Assembly (NCBI RefSeq): GCF_004564075.1
Contig: NZ_CP038256.1
Span: 1 to 64,000 of the forward strand
DNA from: Microbacterium sediminis
GTDB lineage: Bacteria; Actinomycetota; Actinomycetes; Actinomycetales; Microbacteriaceae
DNA length: 64,000 nucleotides
Reading direction: 5' to 3'
Shown piece by piece: positions 18,931-26,665 of the stretch. How positions within the stretch are numbered: position 1 is the stretch's first letter; every line of letters starts with the position of its first letter. Both the position numbers and the translations under genes were made by a program. The notes beneath the pieces are model-generated. The model was not told the DNA's origin. It worked only from the letters and a program-made list of their open reading frames with translations, and ran no database searches.

Positions 18931-18936
18931 GCTAGC
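18931..18936. repeat. Target-site duplication, right copy (GCTAGC)
   Basis: Partner of 17871-17876. Read on the minus strand, CGC-TAG-C is the last arginine codon and stop of crgA, so the insertion left the CrgA sequence unchanged. Confidence 0.88.
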
Positions 18937-19165
18937 GCCAGCGCGTGGTCATGAGGAAGCCGATGAAGGCGATGCCGAAGCCGATCACGAGATTCAGGGC
19001 ACCGATGCCGGGGATCGGCCAGGCCTGGTTCGAGAGGTAGAACACGAGGATCCAGACCAGCCCGATGAGCATGAAGCCGATCATGACGGGCTTGAACCAC
19101 ACCGGGTTCGGACCGGGGTCTCCCGCGTGGCGCTCGGGCGTCTCGTCGTCGATCTTGCGTGCCAT
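18932..19165 (-). CDS. crgA: Cell division protein CrgA
   Basis: Small septal membrane protein that interacts with FtsZ-ring and wall-synthesis proteins in actinobacteria. The 77-residue product begins MARKIDDETPERHAGDPGPNPVWFKP and has two membrane segments (about 29-49 and 54-72) separated by a short Pro/Gly loop, which is the CrgA layout. Start ATG 19165 follows a TAGACT box with 7 bases between. An IS481 element has inserted precisely at the TAG stop; the duplicated target keeps the stop intact, so the protein is full length, but everything beyond its 3' end is displaced by 1 kb. Confidence 0.92.
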   Translation of the reverse strand: MARKIDDETPERHAGDPGPNPVWFKPVMIGFMLIGLVWILVFYLSNQAWPIPGIGALNLVIGFGIAFIGFLMTTRWR

Positions 19166-19229
19166 GCCGGCCAGTCTACTGGGGTCGCCGCGCCCGCCCA
19201 CGACGCCCGCCGCTCCCTAGACTGGAGGG

Positions 19230-19979
19230 GTGACCGCCCTCCCCGTCCCGCGCCGCCCCCGCCGGCGCGTCAGCGTCACCGGCGTGATCGGAGAGATCCT
19301 CATCACGGTCGGCGCGGTCATGCTGCTCTACGTGGTGTGGCAGCTGTGGATCGGCGACATCATCTACGGCGCCGAGCGCAACGAGCAGGGCAGCCAGATG
19401 TCGCAGGAGTGGGCGCAGTCCGAGCCGGAGCCGCCCGTGGCGACCACCGACCCCGACACGGGGCAGCAGACCTTCGCGCCGCCGGTGCTCGAGGAGCCGG
19501 CGGACGGCGAGCGCTTCGGCGTGATGCGCGTGCCGCGCTGGGGCGAGGACTACGCCATGCCGATGGCCGGCGGGGTCACCCGGCCGGTCACGCTCGATCC
19601 GATCGGCATCGGGCACTACCCAGGCACGGAGATGCCGGGCGAGGTGGGCAACTTCGCCCTCGCCGGCCACCGCACCACGTTCGGCAAGCCCTTCGCCGAC
19701 ATCGCGACCCTCCGCATCGGCGACGCGATCGTCATCGAGACGGAGGAGGGGTGGTTCACCTACCGCTTCCGCACCCTCGAGTACGTGCAGCCGAACGAGG
19801 TCGATGTGCTGCTGGACGTGCCGCAGCAGCCGGACGTGCCGGCCAACGCCCGCTACATCACGCTCACCGCGTGCTCGCCCAAGTTCTCGCTGGCCGAGCG
19901 GATCGTCGCCTACGGCGTGTTCGAGTCGTTCCAGCCGCGCGCCGAGGGCGAGCCGGCCTCGCTCACCGAGGGGGTCTGA
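19230..19979 (+). CDS. srtE: Class E sortase
   Basis: Membrane-anchored transpeptidase that links LPXTG/LAXTG-type proteins to peptidoglycan. The 249-residue protein has a basic N-terminus (PRRPRRRVSVTG), one membrane segment (about 17-40), a linker and the sortase domain from about residue 90. The catalytic residues are H147 (LAGHRTTFGK), C215 (TLTACSPKF) and R224 (AERIVAYG). Start GTG 19230 has TAGACT exactly six bases upstream and is divergent from crgA over 64 bp. A sortase at this place in the pknB/pknA region recurs in actinobacteria. Substrates are not encoded in the window. Confidence 0.92.
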   Translation: MTALPVPRRPRRRVSVTGVIGEILITVGAVMLLYVVWQLWIGDIIYGAERNEQGSQMSQEWAQSEPEPPVATTDPDTGQQTFAPPVLEEPADGERFGVMRVPRWGEDYAMPMAGGVTRPVTLDPIGIGHYPGTEMPGEVGNFALAGHRTTFGKPFADIATLRIGDAIVIETEEGWFTYRFRTLEYVQPNEVDVLLDVPQQPDVPANARYITLTACSPKFSLAERIVAYGVFESFQPRAEGEPASLTEGV

Positions 19980-20179
19980 TGTACGCGGCGCTGTGGCGGA
20001 TCCTGCCCGGGCCCTGGCCCGTCAAGCTGCTGTTCCTGCTCGCGCTGCTGGCGGCCGCGCTGTACGGGCTGTTCTTCCACCTGTTCCCGTGGATCGCCGC
20101 CACCTTCGTGCCAGACGACGGCACGATCGATGCCGCGGCGGCGCTGGTGTCGGCCCTGGCTCAGCCGTCGCCGTCCTGA
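19979..20179 (+). CDS. Small membrane protein coupled to sortase
   Basis: A 66-residue protein starting in the ATGA overlap with the sortase stop. One strongly hydrophobic segment covers about 16-45 (PVKLLFLLALLAAALYGLFFH, then LFPWIAATFV), followed by a short acidic and Ala-rich tail. Its last 19 bases overlap the 3' end of pknB on the other strand. Similar tiny proteins follow sortase E genes in related actinobacteria, but I know of no established function. Partnership with the sortase is inferred from coupling alone. Confidence 0.7.
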   Translation: MYAALWRILPGPWPVKLLFLLALLAAALYGLFFHLFPWIAATFVPDDGTIDAAAALVSALAQPSPS

Positions 20180-21888
20180 CCCGATCCGTCGGTCGGCTGC
20201 CCGGTGCAGTAGTACAGCTGCACCGTGGAGTGGATGTCGACATCGCCCGGCGCGGGTGACTGCCGGCTCACCTGCGGGTCGCCCGCGGGCGCGATGCACT
20301 CCGGGTCCTCCATCGGCTCGGCGATGAGGCCGAGATCCTCGATGTCGCGCGTGGCGGCGTCGAGCCGGAAGCCGCTGTAGTCGTCGATCGCGACGCGACC
20401 CGTGGCCACCACGAGGTCGACGCTGCTGCCGATCGCCAGCTCGTCGCCCTCGTCGGCGGTGGCCTCGAGCACCGTGCCGGCCGGCGCCTCGGGGTCGTTG
20501 CGCGAGGTGATGATCCCGACCGCGAGATCGGCGTTCTCGAGGGCCTGGCGCGCGTCCGACTCGCTCGTGCCGAGGATCGTCGGCACCGTGGCGACGTCCT
20601 CGCCCTCCGAGACCACGACCTCGATCTCGGTGTTCGGCGTCACGGACTCGCCGGCCTCGGGGGAGGTGCGGATCACCACGCCCTCCGGCACGGAGTCGCT
20701 CGGCTCCGTCGTCTGGATCGGCAGCAGATCCTCGTCCTCGAGATCGGCGACCGCGGTCTCGACCGTCTGGCCGGCCACGTCAGGCACGATCCGCGCGTTC
20801 GCGGGCACGGCCGCGAACGGCTGCAGCGCGATCACCCAGATGAGCACCGAGATCAGCAGCACGGCCAGCAGCGCCACGCCGGCCCAGATCCACGCCACCG
20901 GCGGGCCGGACTGCGTGCGGGTCATCGTCGTGTCGGTGCTGAGCTGACGCAGCGTGCGCGCCGTCTCCTGCGCCTGGCGCGGGTTCGGGCCGTACAGCGT
21001 GTTCGTGAGCGCCGTGATCGCGCGCTTCGACGGCTCGCGGCCGCCCGCGGCATCGGACAGCGATGCGCGGAACGTCGCGGCGTCGGGGTAGCGCTGGTAC
21101 GGGTCCTTCGCGAGGGCCCGCAGCACCACGGCGTCGAGCGCGCGGGGCGCGTCGGGGTTCACCTCGGACGGCGTGCGGGGCGTCTCGCTCACGTGCTGGT
21201 AGGCCACGGCCACCGGCGAGTCGCCGCGGAAGGGCGGGCGGCCCGTGAGCAGCTCGTACAGCACGATGCCGGTCGAGTAGAGGTCGGCCCGCGCGTCGAC
21301 CGGCTCGCCCTTGGCCTGCTCGGGCGAGAAGTAGGCGGCGGTGCCGAGGATCTGCGTGGTCTCGGCCACGGTCGACGAGCTGTCGGACGCGGCGCGCGCG
21401 ATCCCGAAGTCCATCACCTTCACCTGGCCGGCGTCGGTGACCATGACGTTGCCGGGCTTGATGTCGCGGTGCACGACGCCCGCGCGGTGGGAGTACTCGA
21501 GCGCCTCGAGGATGCCGTCGATGTAGCGCACGGCCTCGGCCATCGGCACGGGCCCGCGCGCGGCGAAGTCGCGCAGAAGCGTGCCCTCGACGAGCTCCAT
21601 CACGATGTAGGGCGTGTGGTAGCTGCGCGAGCCCTCGGTCTCGACCTCCTCGCCCGCGTCGTACACGCGCACGATCGAGGGGTGGGCCATGCGCGAGGCC
21701 GACTGCGCCTCGAGGCGGAACCGGGTGCGGAAGGTGTCGTCGGCGGCGAGCTCGCGACGGAGGATCTTGATCGCGACGGGGCGGCCGAGCTTCTCGTCGA
21801 GGCCCCGATAGACCCGGGCCATGCCGCCCTCGCCGATGAGGTCGCCGACGCGGTAGCGGCCGGCGAGGATGCGGCTCTCAGACGACAC
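20161..21888 (-). CDS. pknB: Serine/threonine protein kinase PknB with PASTA domains
   Basis: Membrane kinase that senses muropeptides or lipid II and controls growth and division. The product is 575 residues. The kinase domain covers about 10-270, with glycine loop GEGGMARV, K41 (AIKIL), HRDIKPGN with D142, and DFG at 160-162. A membrane helix near 350 (WIWAGVALLAVLLISVLIWV) is followed by three extracellular PASTA repeats (for example VPDVAGQTVETAVADLEDEDL). GTG 21888 is preferred because GGGGGA lies 8 bases upstream; an in-frame GTG at 21945 would add 19 residues and has no ribosome site. Last gene of the fhaA-pknB operon. Confidence 0.94.
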   Translation of the reverse strand: MSSESRILAGRYRVGDLIGEGGMARVYRGLDEKLGRPVAIKILRRELAADDTFRTRFRLEAQSASRMAHPSIVRVYDAGEEVETEGSRSYHTPYIVMELVEGTLLRDFAARGPVPMAEAVRYIDGILEALEYSHRAGVVHRDIKPGNVMVTDAGQVKVMDFGIARAASDSSSTVAETTQILGTAAYFSPEQAKGEPVDARADLYSTGIVLYELLTGRPPFRGDSPVAVAYQHVSETPRTPSEVNPDAPRALDAVVLRALAKDPYQRYPDAATFRASLSDAAGGREPSKRAITALTNTLYGPNPRQAQETARTLRQLSTDTTMTRTQSGPPVAWIWAGVALLAVLLISVLIWVIALQPFAAVPANARIVPDVAGQTVETAVADLEDEDLLPIQTTEPSDSVPEGVVIRTSPEAGESVTPNTEIEVVVSEGEDVATVPTILGTSESDARQALENADLAVGIITSRNDPEAPAGTVLEATADEGDELAIGSSVDLVVATGRVAIDDYSGFRLDAATRDIEDLGLIAEPMEDPECIAPAGDPQVSRQSPAPGDVDIHSTVQLYYCTGQPTDGSGQDGDG

Positions 21889-21979
21889 AGACGATTCCCC
21901 CGTTTCGTGTGGCGCGTTCAGAATATCCGAGCGCTCTGTCGGCACCCTGGGCGCGCGGTGCGGTGCGCCCAGGCCGGCG

Positions 21980-23773
21980 TCACGGCGTCGGCAGCGGCGT
22001 GGGGACGCCCTGGCCGTCGGGCTCGGTGGTGGGCTGGGGCTCCGGCGTGGGCTCGGGCTCGGGAGCGCCCGAGATCACCTGCGAGCCCTGCGGCGAGGCG
22101 CCGGAGTCGCGCTGCTCGGTGGCCGAGCAGTGGGCGACGTAGCTCGCCGACACCGACGAGGCGGGGTCGCCCGTGACGTTGATCTCGGCCTCGGTGACGT
22201 CGGGTCCGAACGAGCGCCAGGTGTTGCCGTCGGTGAAGGTGGCCCCCTGATGAAGCGTCACGGTGTAGCCGCTCAGCGAGCCGGCGCCGCTCGGGCACTG
22301 GTAGTAGTCCCAGTACACGGTGCTGACCTCGCCGCTGGTGACCACCTCGGGGAAGCGCGGGGCGCTCTCGGGCGACGGGATCGCCACGAGGTCGGAGTAG
22401 ACCGTCAGCTGGATCTCGCGGCCCTCCGGGACCACACCCGTCGGGTTCACCTGGTACACGCGGTCGATGTCGTTCTCGGTGCCCGCGGCGTTGCCGGGCA
22501 CGCGCGTGACCGTGTACTCGCCCTCGGCGAGGATGAGGTCGCGGGCCTCGTCGAACGTCTTGCCGACGAGGTCGAGCGCCGAGATGTCCACGCCGGTCGC
22601 CGTGGGTGTGGGCGTGGCGGTGCTCCGCGTCGGCGTGGGCGCGGGCGACGAGCTCGACGGCGGCGTGGTGGGCTCGGGCTCCTCGTTCTGGTTGAACAGG
22701 GCGATGAGGGTGCCCACCACCGCGATGACGAGCAGCGCGATGAGCGCGATCAGCGGCCACGTCCAGGGGCTGCGCTTACGCTTCTTCTCGGGCTCGCCCG
22801 CGGGCTCGTCCGCGGCCACGGGCAGCGGCGTGGTGGTCGGCATCAGGCGCGTCGCCCCGTCGGCGGAGGTGCCGAGCAGCTGGGTGAAGCTGTCGTCGGC
22901 CAGCGCGGCGGTGGTGGCGGCGATCGCCGGCACGGCGGCGGCCGCGGCCGCGATGTCGCCGCGGCGCAGCGCGCTGCTCGCCCGCGAGACGGCCGCGGCG
23001 GAGGCCGGGCGGTCCTCGGGCTTCTTGGCGATCATCGCCATGACGAGGTTCTGCACCGGCTGCGGGATGTCGGCGGGCAGGGCCGGGGGCTTCTCGTTGA
23101 TCTGCGCCATGGCGATCGCGACCTGCGACTCGCCCGTGAACGGGCGCTTCCCGGCCAGGCTCTCGTACGCGACGATGCCGAGCGAGTAGATGTCGGTCGC
23201 GGGGCTCGCCTGATGGCCCGAGGCCTGCTCGGGCGAGAGGTACTGCACCGTGCCCATCACCTGGCCGGTGGCCGTGAGCGGCACCTGGTCGGCGATCCGC
23301 GCGATGCCGAAGTCGGTGATCTTCACGCGCCCGTCGGGCGTGATGAGCAGGTTGCCGGGCTTGATGTCGCGGTGCACGAGGCCGGCGGCGTGGGCGGCCT
23401 GCAGCGCGGCGGCGGTCTGGCCGACGATGTCGAGCGTGCGGTCGGGCGACAGCGAGGTCTCGCGCTCGAGAATGGTCGACAGCGCCTCGCCGGGCACGAG
23501 CTCCATGACGAGGAACGCCGATCCGTTCTCCTCGCCGTAGTCGAAGACGCTCGCGATGCCCTCGTGGTTGACGAGCGCGGCGTGGCGGGCCTCGGCGCGG
23601 AAGCGCTCGAGGAAGCCCGGGTCGCCCATGTACTCGTCCTTGAGGATCTTGATCGCGACGGTCCGCCCGATGACGTGATCGGTGGCCTCCCAGACCTCGC
23701 CCATCCCGCCGATGGCGATCCGCGAGCTCAGCTCGTACCGACCCCCGAACGTCACACCCTGTGTCGGCCTCAT
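21980..23773 (-). CDS. pknA: Serine/threonine protein kinase PknA-like, with atypical extracellular domain
   Basis: The 597-residue kinase has K42, HRDIKPGN (D136) and DFG (154-156) in an N-terminal kinase domain. The membrane segment near residue 350 (WTWPLIALIALLVIAVVGTLIALF) is preceded by Lys/Arg. The outside part begins with a Pro/Ser/Thr linker and one PASTA-like repeat (VDISALDLVGKTFDEARDLIL). It ends with about 130 residues I do not recognise, containing two cysteines (DYYQCPSG, YVAHCSATE) and a Pro/Thr/Glu-rich tail. Mycobacterial PknA lacks such an ectodomain. The start overlaps the pbpA stop by 4 bases. Confidence 0.93.
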   Translation of the reverse strand: MRPTQGVTFGGRYELSSRIAIGGMGEVWEATDHVIGRTVAIKILKDEYMGDPGFLERFRAEARHAALVNHEGIASVFDYGEENGSAFLVMELVPGEALSTILERETSLSPDRTLDIVGQTAAALQAAHAAGLVHRDIKPGNLLITPDGRVKITDFGIARIADQVPLTATGQVMGTVQYLSPEQASGHQASPATDIYSLGIVAYESLAGKRPFTGESQVAIAMAQINEKPPALPADIPQPVQNLVMAMIAKKPEDRPASAAAVSRASSALRRGDIAAAAAAVPAIAATTAALADDSFTQLLGTSADGATRLMPTTTPLPVAADEPAGEPEKKRKRSPWTWPLIALIALLVIAVVGTLIALFNQNEEPEPTTPPSSSSPAPTPTRSTATPTPTATGVDISALDLVGKTFDEARDLILAEGEYTVTRVPGNAAGTENDIDRVYQVNPTGVVPEGREIQLTVYSDLVAIPSPESAPRFPEVVTSGEVSTVYWDYYQCPSGAGSLSGYTVTLHQGATFTDGNTWRSFGPDVTEAEINVTGDPASSVSASYVAHCSATEQRDSGASPQGSQVISGAPEPEPTPEPQPTTEPDGQGVPTPLPTP

Positions 23774-25224
23774 CGTCCCAGCACCGCCTCCATGACCTTC
23801 TTCGCGATGGGCGCCGCGATCGTGTTCCCAGACCCCGACTGCCCCTGACCGCCGCCGTCCTCGACGACGACGGCGACCGCGACCTGCGGGTCGTCCGCCG
23901 GCGCGAATCCGGTGAACCAGAGACTGAAGGGATCGCTGCCGTCGTTCTCGGCCGTACCCGTCTTACCGGCCACTTCGACGCCGTCTATTCTTGCACCCGA
24001 CGCGGCCCCGTTTGAGACGCTCGAGACCATCGCGTCGGCGATCGCGGCGGCGACGTCGGCGTCGATCGCCTGACCGAACTGCGTGGGGTCCCAGCTCTGC
24101 TGGACGGACAGGTCCTCGCCGATCACGTCGTCGACCATCCACGGGTTCATCACGGTGCCGCCGTTGGCGATCCCGGCCGAGACCATGGCCATCTGCAGCG
24201 GCGACGCGATGAGCGGGCCCTGGCCGAAACCGCTCAGCGCGGTCTGCGCGTCGTCGAGGCCCGAGGGGTAGCTCGACGGGGTCGAGGCCAGCGGCGTGGT
24301 GAACGACTGGTTGAAGCCGAACCTCTCGGCCTGCTCGCGGATGGCCTCGTCGCCCAGCTCGACCGCGAGCTCGGCGAACGGGATGTTGCAGCTGAGCCGG
24401 ATCGCGTCGGCGATGGTCACCTCGTCGCCCGGGCCGCACGTCCCGTTGCTGGCGTTGTAGACCATGTTCGGCGCGTGCGGGAGCTTGTACGAGGCCGGGT
24501 TCGGCAGGGTCGACTCGGCGGTGTACTCGCCCGAGGCGAGCGCGGCCGCAGCGACGACGAGCTTGAACGTCGACCCGGGCGGATTCATGTTGCCGCCGAT
24601 GGCGCGGTTCTGCAGCGGCTGGTTCGGGTCGTCCTCGAGCCCCGTGTAGGTGGCGTTGAGCGCGTCGACATCGTGCACGGCGAGGGCGTTGGCGTCGTAG
24701 CTGGGGGTGCTCACCATGGCGAGGATCCGGCCCGTGTCGGGCTCGATCGCCACGACGGCGCCCTTGAGCGACCCCATCGCCTCGAACGCGGCGCGCTGCA
24801 CCGCGGGGTCGAGGCTGAGCTCCACGGTCGATCCGCGCGGGTCCTGGCCGGAGAGGATCTGCTCGATGCGCGAGAAGAACGCCGTGTCGGCGGTGCCCGA
24901 CAGCTCCGCGTTCATGGCCTGCTCAATACCCGACGCGCTGGGGAAGACGGTGGCGTAGCCGGTGACCGGGGACCACATCGCGCTGTCGACGTAGGTGCGC
25001 TGCCACGCGTAGACGTCGTCGCTGGGCGTGGAGGTGGCGATCCGCTCGCCGCCGGCGACGATCGAGCCGCGCTGCACCTCGTAGCTGTCGTACAGCGTGC
25101 GGCGGTTCTCGGGGTGCTGGTTGAGCGCGTCGACCGACGCGAACTGGATCACGCTGGTCGAGGCGAACAGCGCGAGGAACATGAGGATCACGATCGTCGT
25201 GAGCCTGCGGAGCTCTTTGGTCAT
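23770..25224 (-). CDS. pbpA: Penicillin-binding protein PbpA-type (transpeptidase)
   Basis: Class B PBP of 484 residues that cross-links peptidoglycan. It has a short cytoplasmic tail, one membrane segment (about 8-29), and the transpeptidase domain with S218 and K221 in PPGSTFKL, S278-C-N280, and the KTGTAEN box near 413. It follows rodA, its probable glycosyltransferase partner, by 61 bases and overlaps pknA by 4 bases. It corresponds in position and size to mycobacterial PbpA, which acts at division. Confidence 0.94.
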   Translation of the reverse strand: MTKELRRLTTIVILMFLALFASTSVIQFASVDALNQHPENRRTLYDSYEVQRGSIVAGGERIATSTPSDDVYAWQRTYVDSAMWSPVTGYATVFPSASGIEQAMNAELSGTADTAFFSRIEQILSGQDPRGSTVELSLDPAVQRAAFEAMGSLKGAVVAIEPDTGRILAMVSTPSYDANALAVHDVDALNATYTGLEDDPNQPLQNRAIGGNMNPPGSTFKLVVAAAALASGEYTAESTLPNPASYKLPHAPNMVYNASNGTCGPGDEVTIADAIRLSCNIPFAELAVELGDEAIREQAERFGFNQSFTTPLASTPSSYPSGLDDAQTALSGFGQGPLIASPLQMAMVSAGIANGGTVMNPWMVDDVIGEDLSVQQSWDPTQFGQAIDADVAAAIADAMVSSVSNGAASGARIDGVEVAGKTGTAENDGSDPFSLWFTGFAPADDPQVAVAVVVEDGGGQGQSGSGNTIAAPIAKKVMEAVLGR

Positions 25225-25285
25225 CGGAGGGAACCTCCCGCTTCCGGTCCCTGGACGAGGAGCGGAGCGACGAGTCGAAGGGTGG

Positions 25286-26665
25286 TCATCCGATCACCGC
25301 CCGGGGCTGCTGGCGCACCGCGTCGCTGATGCGGAGGATCAGGGCCACGATGATCCAGTTCGCCAGCAGCGACGATCCGCCAGCCGCGAGGAACGGCGTG
25401 GTCAGGCCCGTGAGGGGGAGCAGGCGCGTGACGCCGCCGACCATGATGAACACCTGCAGTGCGAGCGTGAACGACAGCGCGGTGGACAGCAGCTTGCCGA
25501 AGTCGTCCTGACCGGCGATGCCGATCCGCAGCCCGCGGCCGACGAACACGAGGTAGAGCGCGAGGATCGCGAACACGCCCACGAGGCCGAGCTCCTCGCC
25601 GAGCGAGGGCAGGATGTAGTCGCTCTGCGACACCGGCGTGATGTAGGGCCGTCCCTGGCCGAGCCCGGTGCCGAACAGCCCGCCGTGCGCCATGCCGAAC
25701 AGGCCCTGCACGAGCTGGAAGCTGCCGCCGTCGCGGTTGTAGACCTCGGGGTTGAACGCGTCGAGCCAGTTGGTGAAGCGCCAGCCGACGTACTCCAGCA
25801 CGAACGACGCCGCCACCGCCGCGCCCAGGGCAAGCAGCACGCCGATGAGCATCCAGCCGGTCTTGCCCGTGGCGACGTAGAGCGTCACGACGAACATGCC
25901 GAAGACGAGCAGTCCGGTGCCGAGGTCGCGCTGGATGACGATGATGATGAGCGAGAGCGCCCAGATCACCACGATCGGCCCGAACTCGCGGGCGCGCGGG
26001 AAGGTGAAGCCCAGGAACTTGCGGCCGGTCGTGGCCAGGCTCTCGCGTGTGCGCACGAGGTAGCCGGCGAAGAAGATCGCGAGGCAGATCTTGGCGATCT
26101 CGCCGGGCTGGAAGTTGAAGCCGAAGATCCGGATCCACACCTGCGCGTTGCCGCCGCCGTTGAGGAACGGCACGAACGGCAGCAGCAGCAGCAGGATGCC
26201 GGCCAGGCCGAAGACGTACGTGTAGCGGTAGAGCACGCGGTAGTTGCCGAGGAACCACACCACGACCGCGGCGATGAGGATCGACATCGCCGCGTACGCC
26301 ACCTGGTTCGCGCCGGCGGTGGCGCTCGTGCCCTGCACGCCGGAGAGGCCGATCCGGTAGATCTCGGCGATGCCGATTCCGGTCAGCAGGAACGCGATCG
26401 GCAGCACGAGGGGGTCGGCCGCGGGCGCGCGCAGCCGCAGCACCACGTGGGCCGCGAGCGCGAGCAGGCCGAGGAGTCCCGAGAGCACGAGCTCCGGCGT
26501 GGAGGTGTGCCCGAGGGCGCCGTACTGCACGAGCACCATGGCGCCCGTGGACAGGGCGATGGCGAACAGCAGCAGGAAGAGCTCGCGGTTGCGGCGCGGG
26601 GCGGGCGTGCGCACCCTGCGCAGCGCCTTGAGCACCGCGGTGTCGGCGGCGGTCACGTCGGTCAT
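25286..26665 (-). CDS. rodA: FtsW/RodA/SpoVE family peptidoglycan glycosyltransferase
   Basis: A 459-residue SEDS polymerase with about 10-12 membrane helices. Visible motifs are GAMVLVQYGALGH in an early helix, QPGEIAKICLAIFFAGYLVRTRE, IVIQRDLGTGLLVFGMFVV and the GEELGLVG...LAAGGSSLLANW region. It polymerises lipid II into glycan strands. Start ATG 26665 overlaps the pstP stop (ATGA). With the PBP downstream it forms the typical SEDS/class B PBP pair, placed between the phosphatase and kinases that regulate them. Confidence 0.94.
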   Translation of the reverse strand: MTDVTAADTAVLKALRRVRTPAPRRNRELFLLLFAIALSTGAMVLVQYGALGHTSTPELVLSGLLGLLALAAHVVLRLRAPAADPLVLPIAFLLTGIGIAEIYRIGLSGVQGTSATAGANQVAYAAMSILIAAVVVWFLGNYRVLYRYTYVFGLAGILLLLLPFVPFLNGGGNAQVWIRIFGFNFQPGEIAKICLAIFFAGYLVRTRESLATTGRKFLGFTFPRAREFGPIVVIWALSLIIIVIQRDLGTGLLVFGMFVVTLYVATGKTGWMLIGVLLALGAAVAASFVLEYVGWRFTNWLDAFNPEVYNRDGGSFQLVQGLFGMAHGGLFGTGLGQGRPYITPVSQSDYILPSLGEELGLVGVFAILALYLVFVGRGLRIGIAGQDDFGKLLSTALSFTLALQVFIMVGGVTRLLPLTGLTTPFLAAGGSSLLANWIIVALILRISDAVRQQPRAVIG

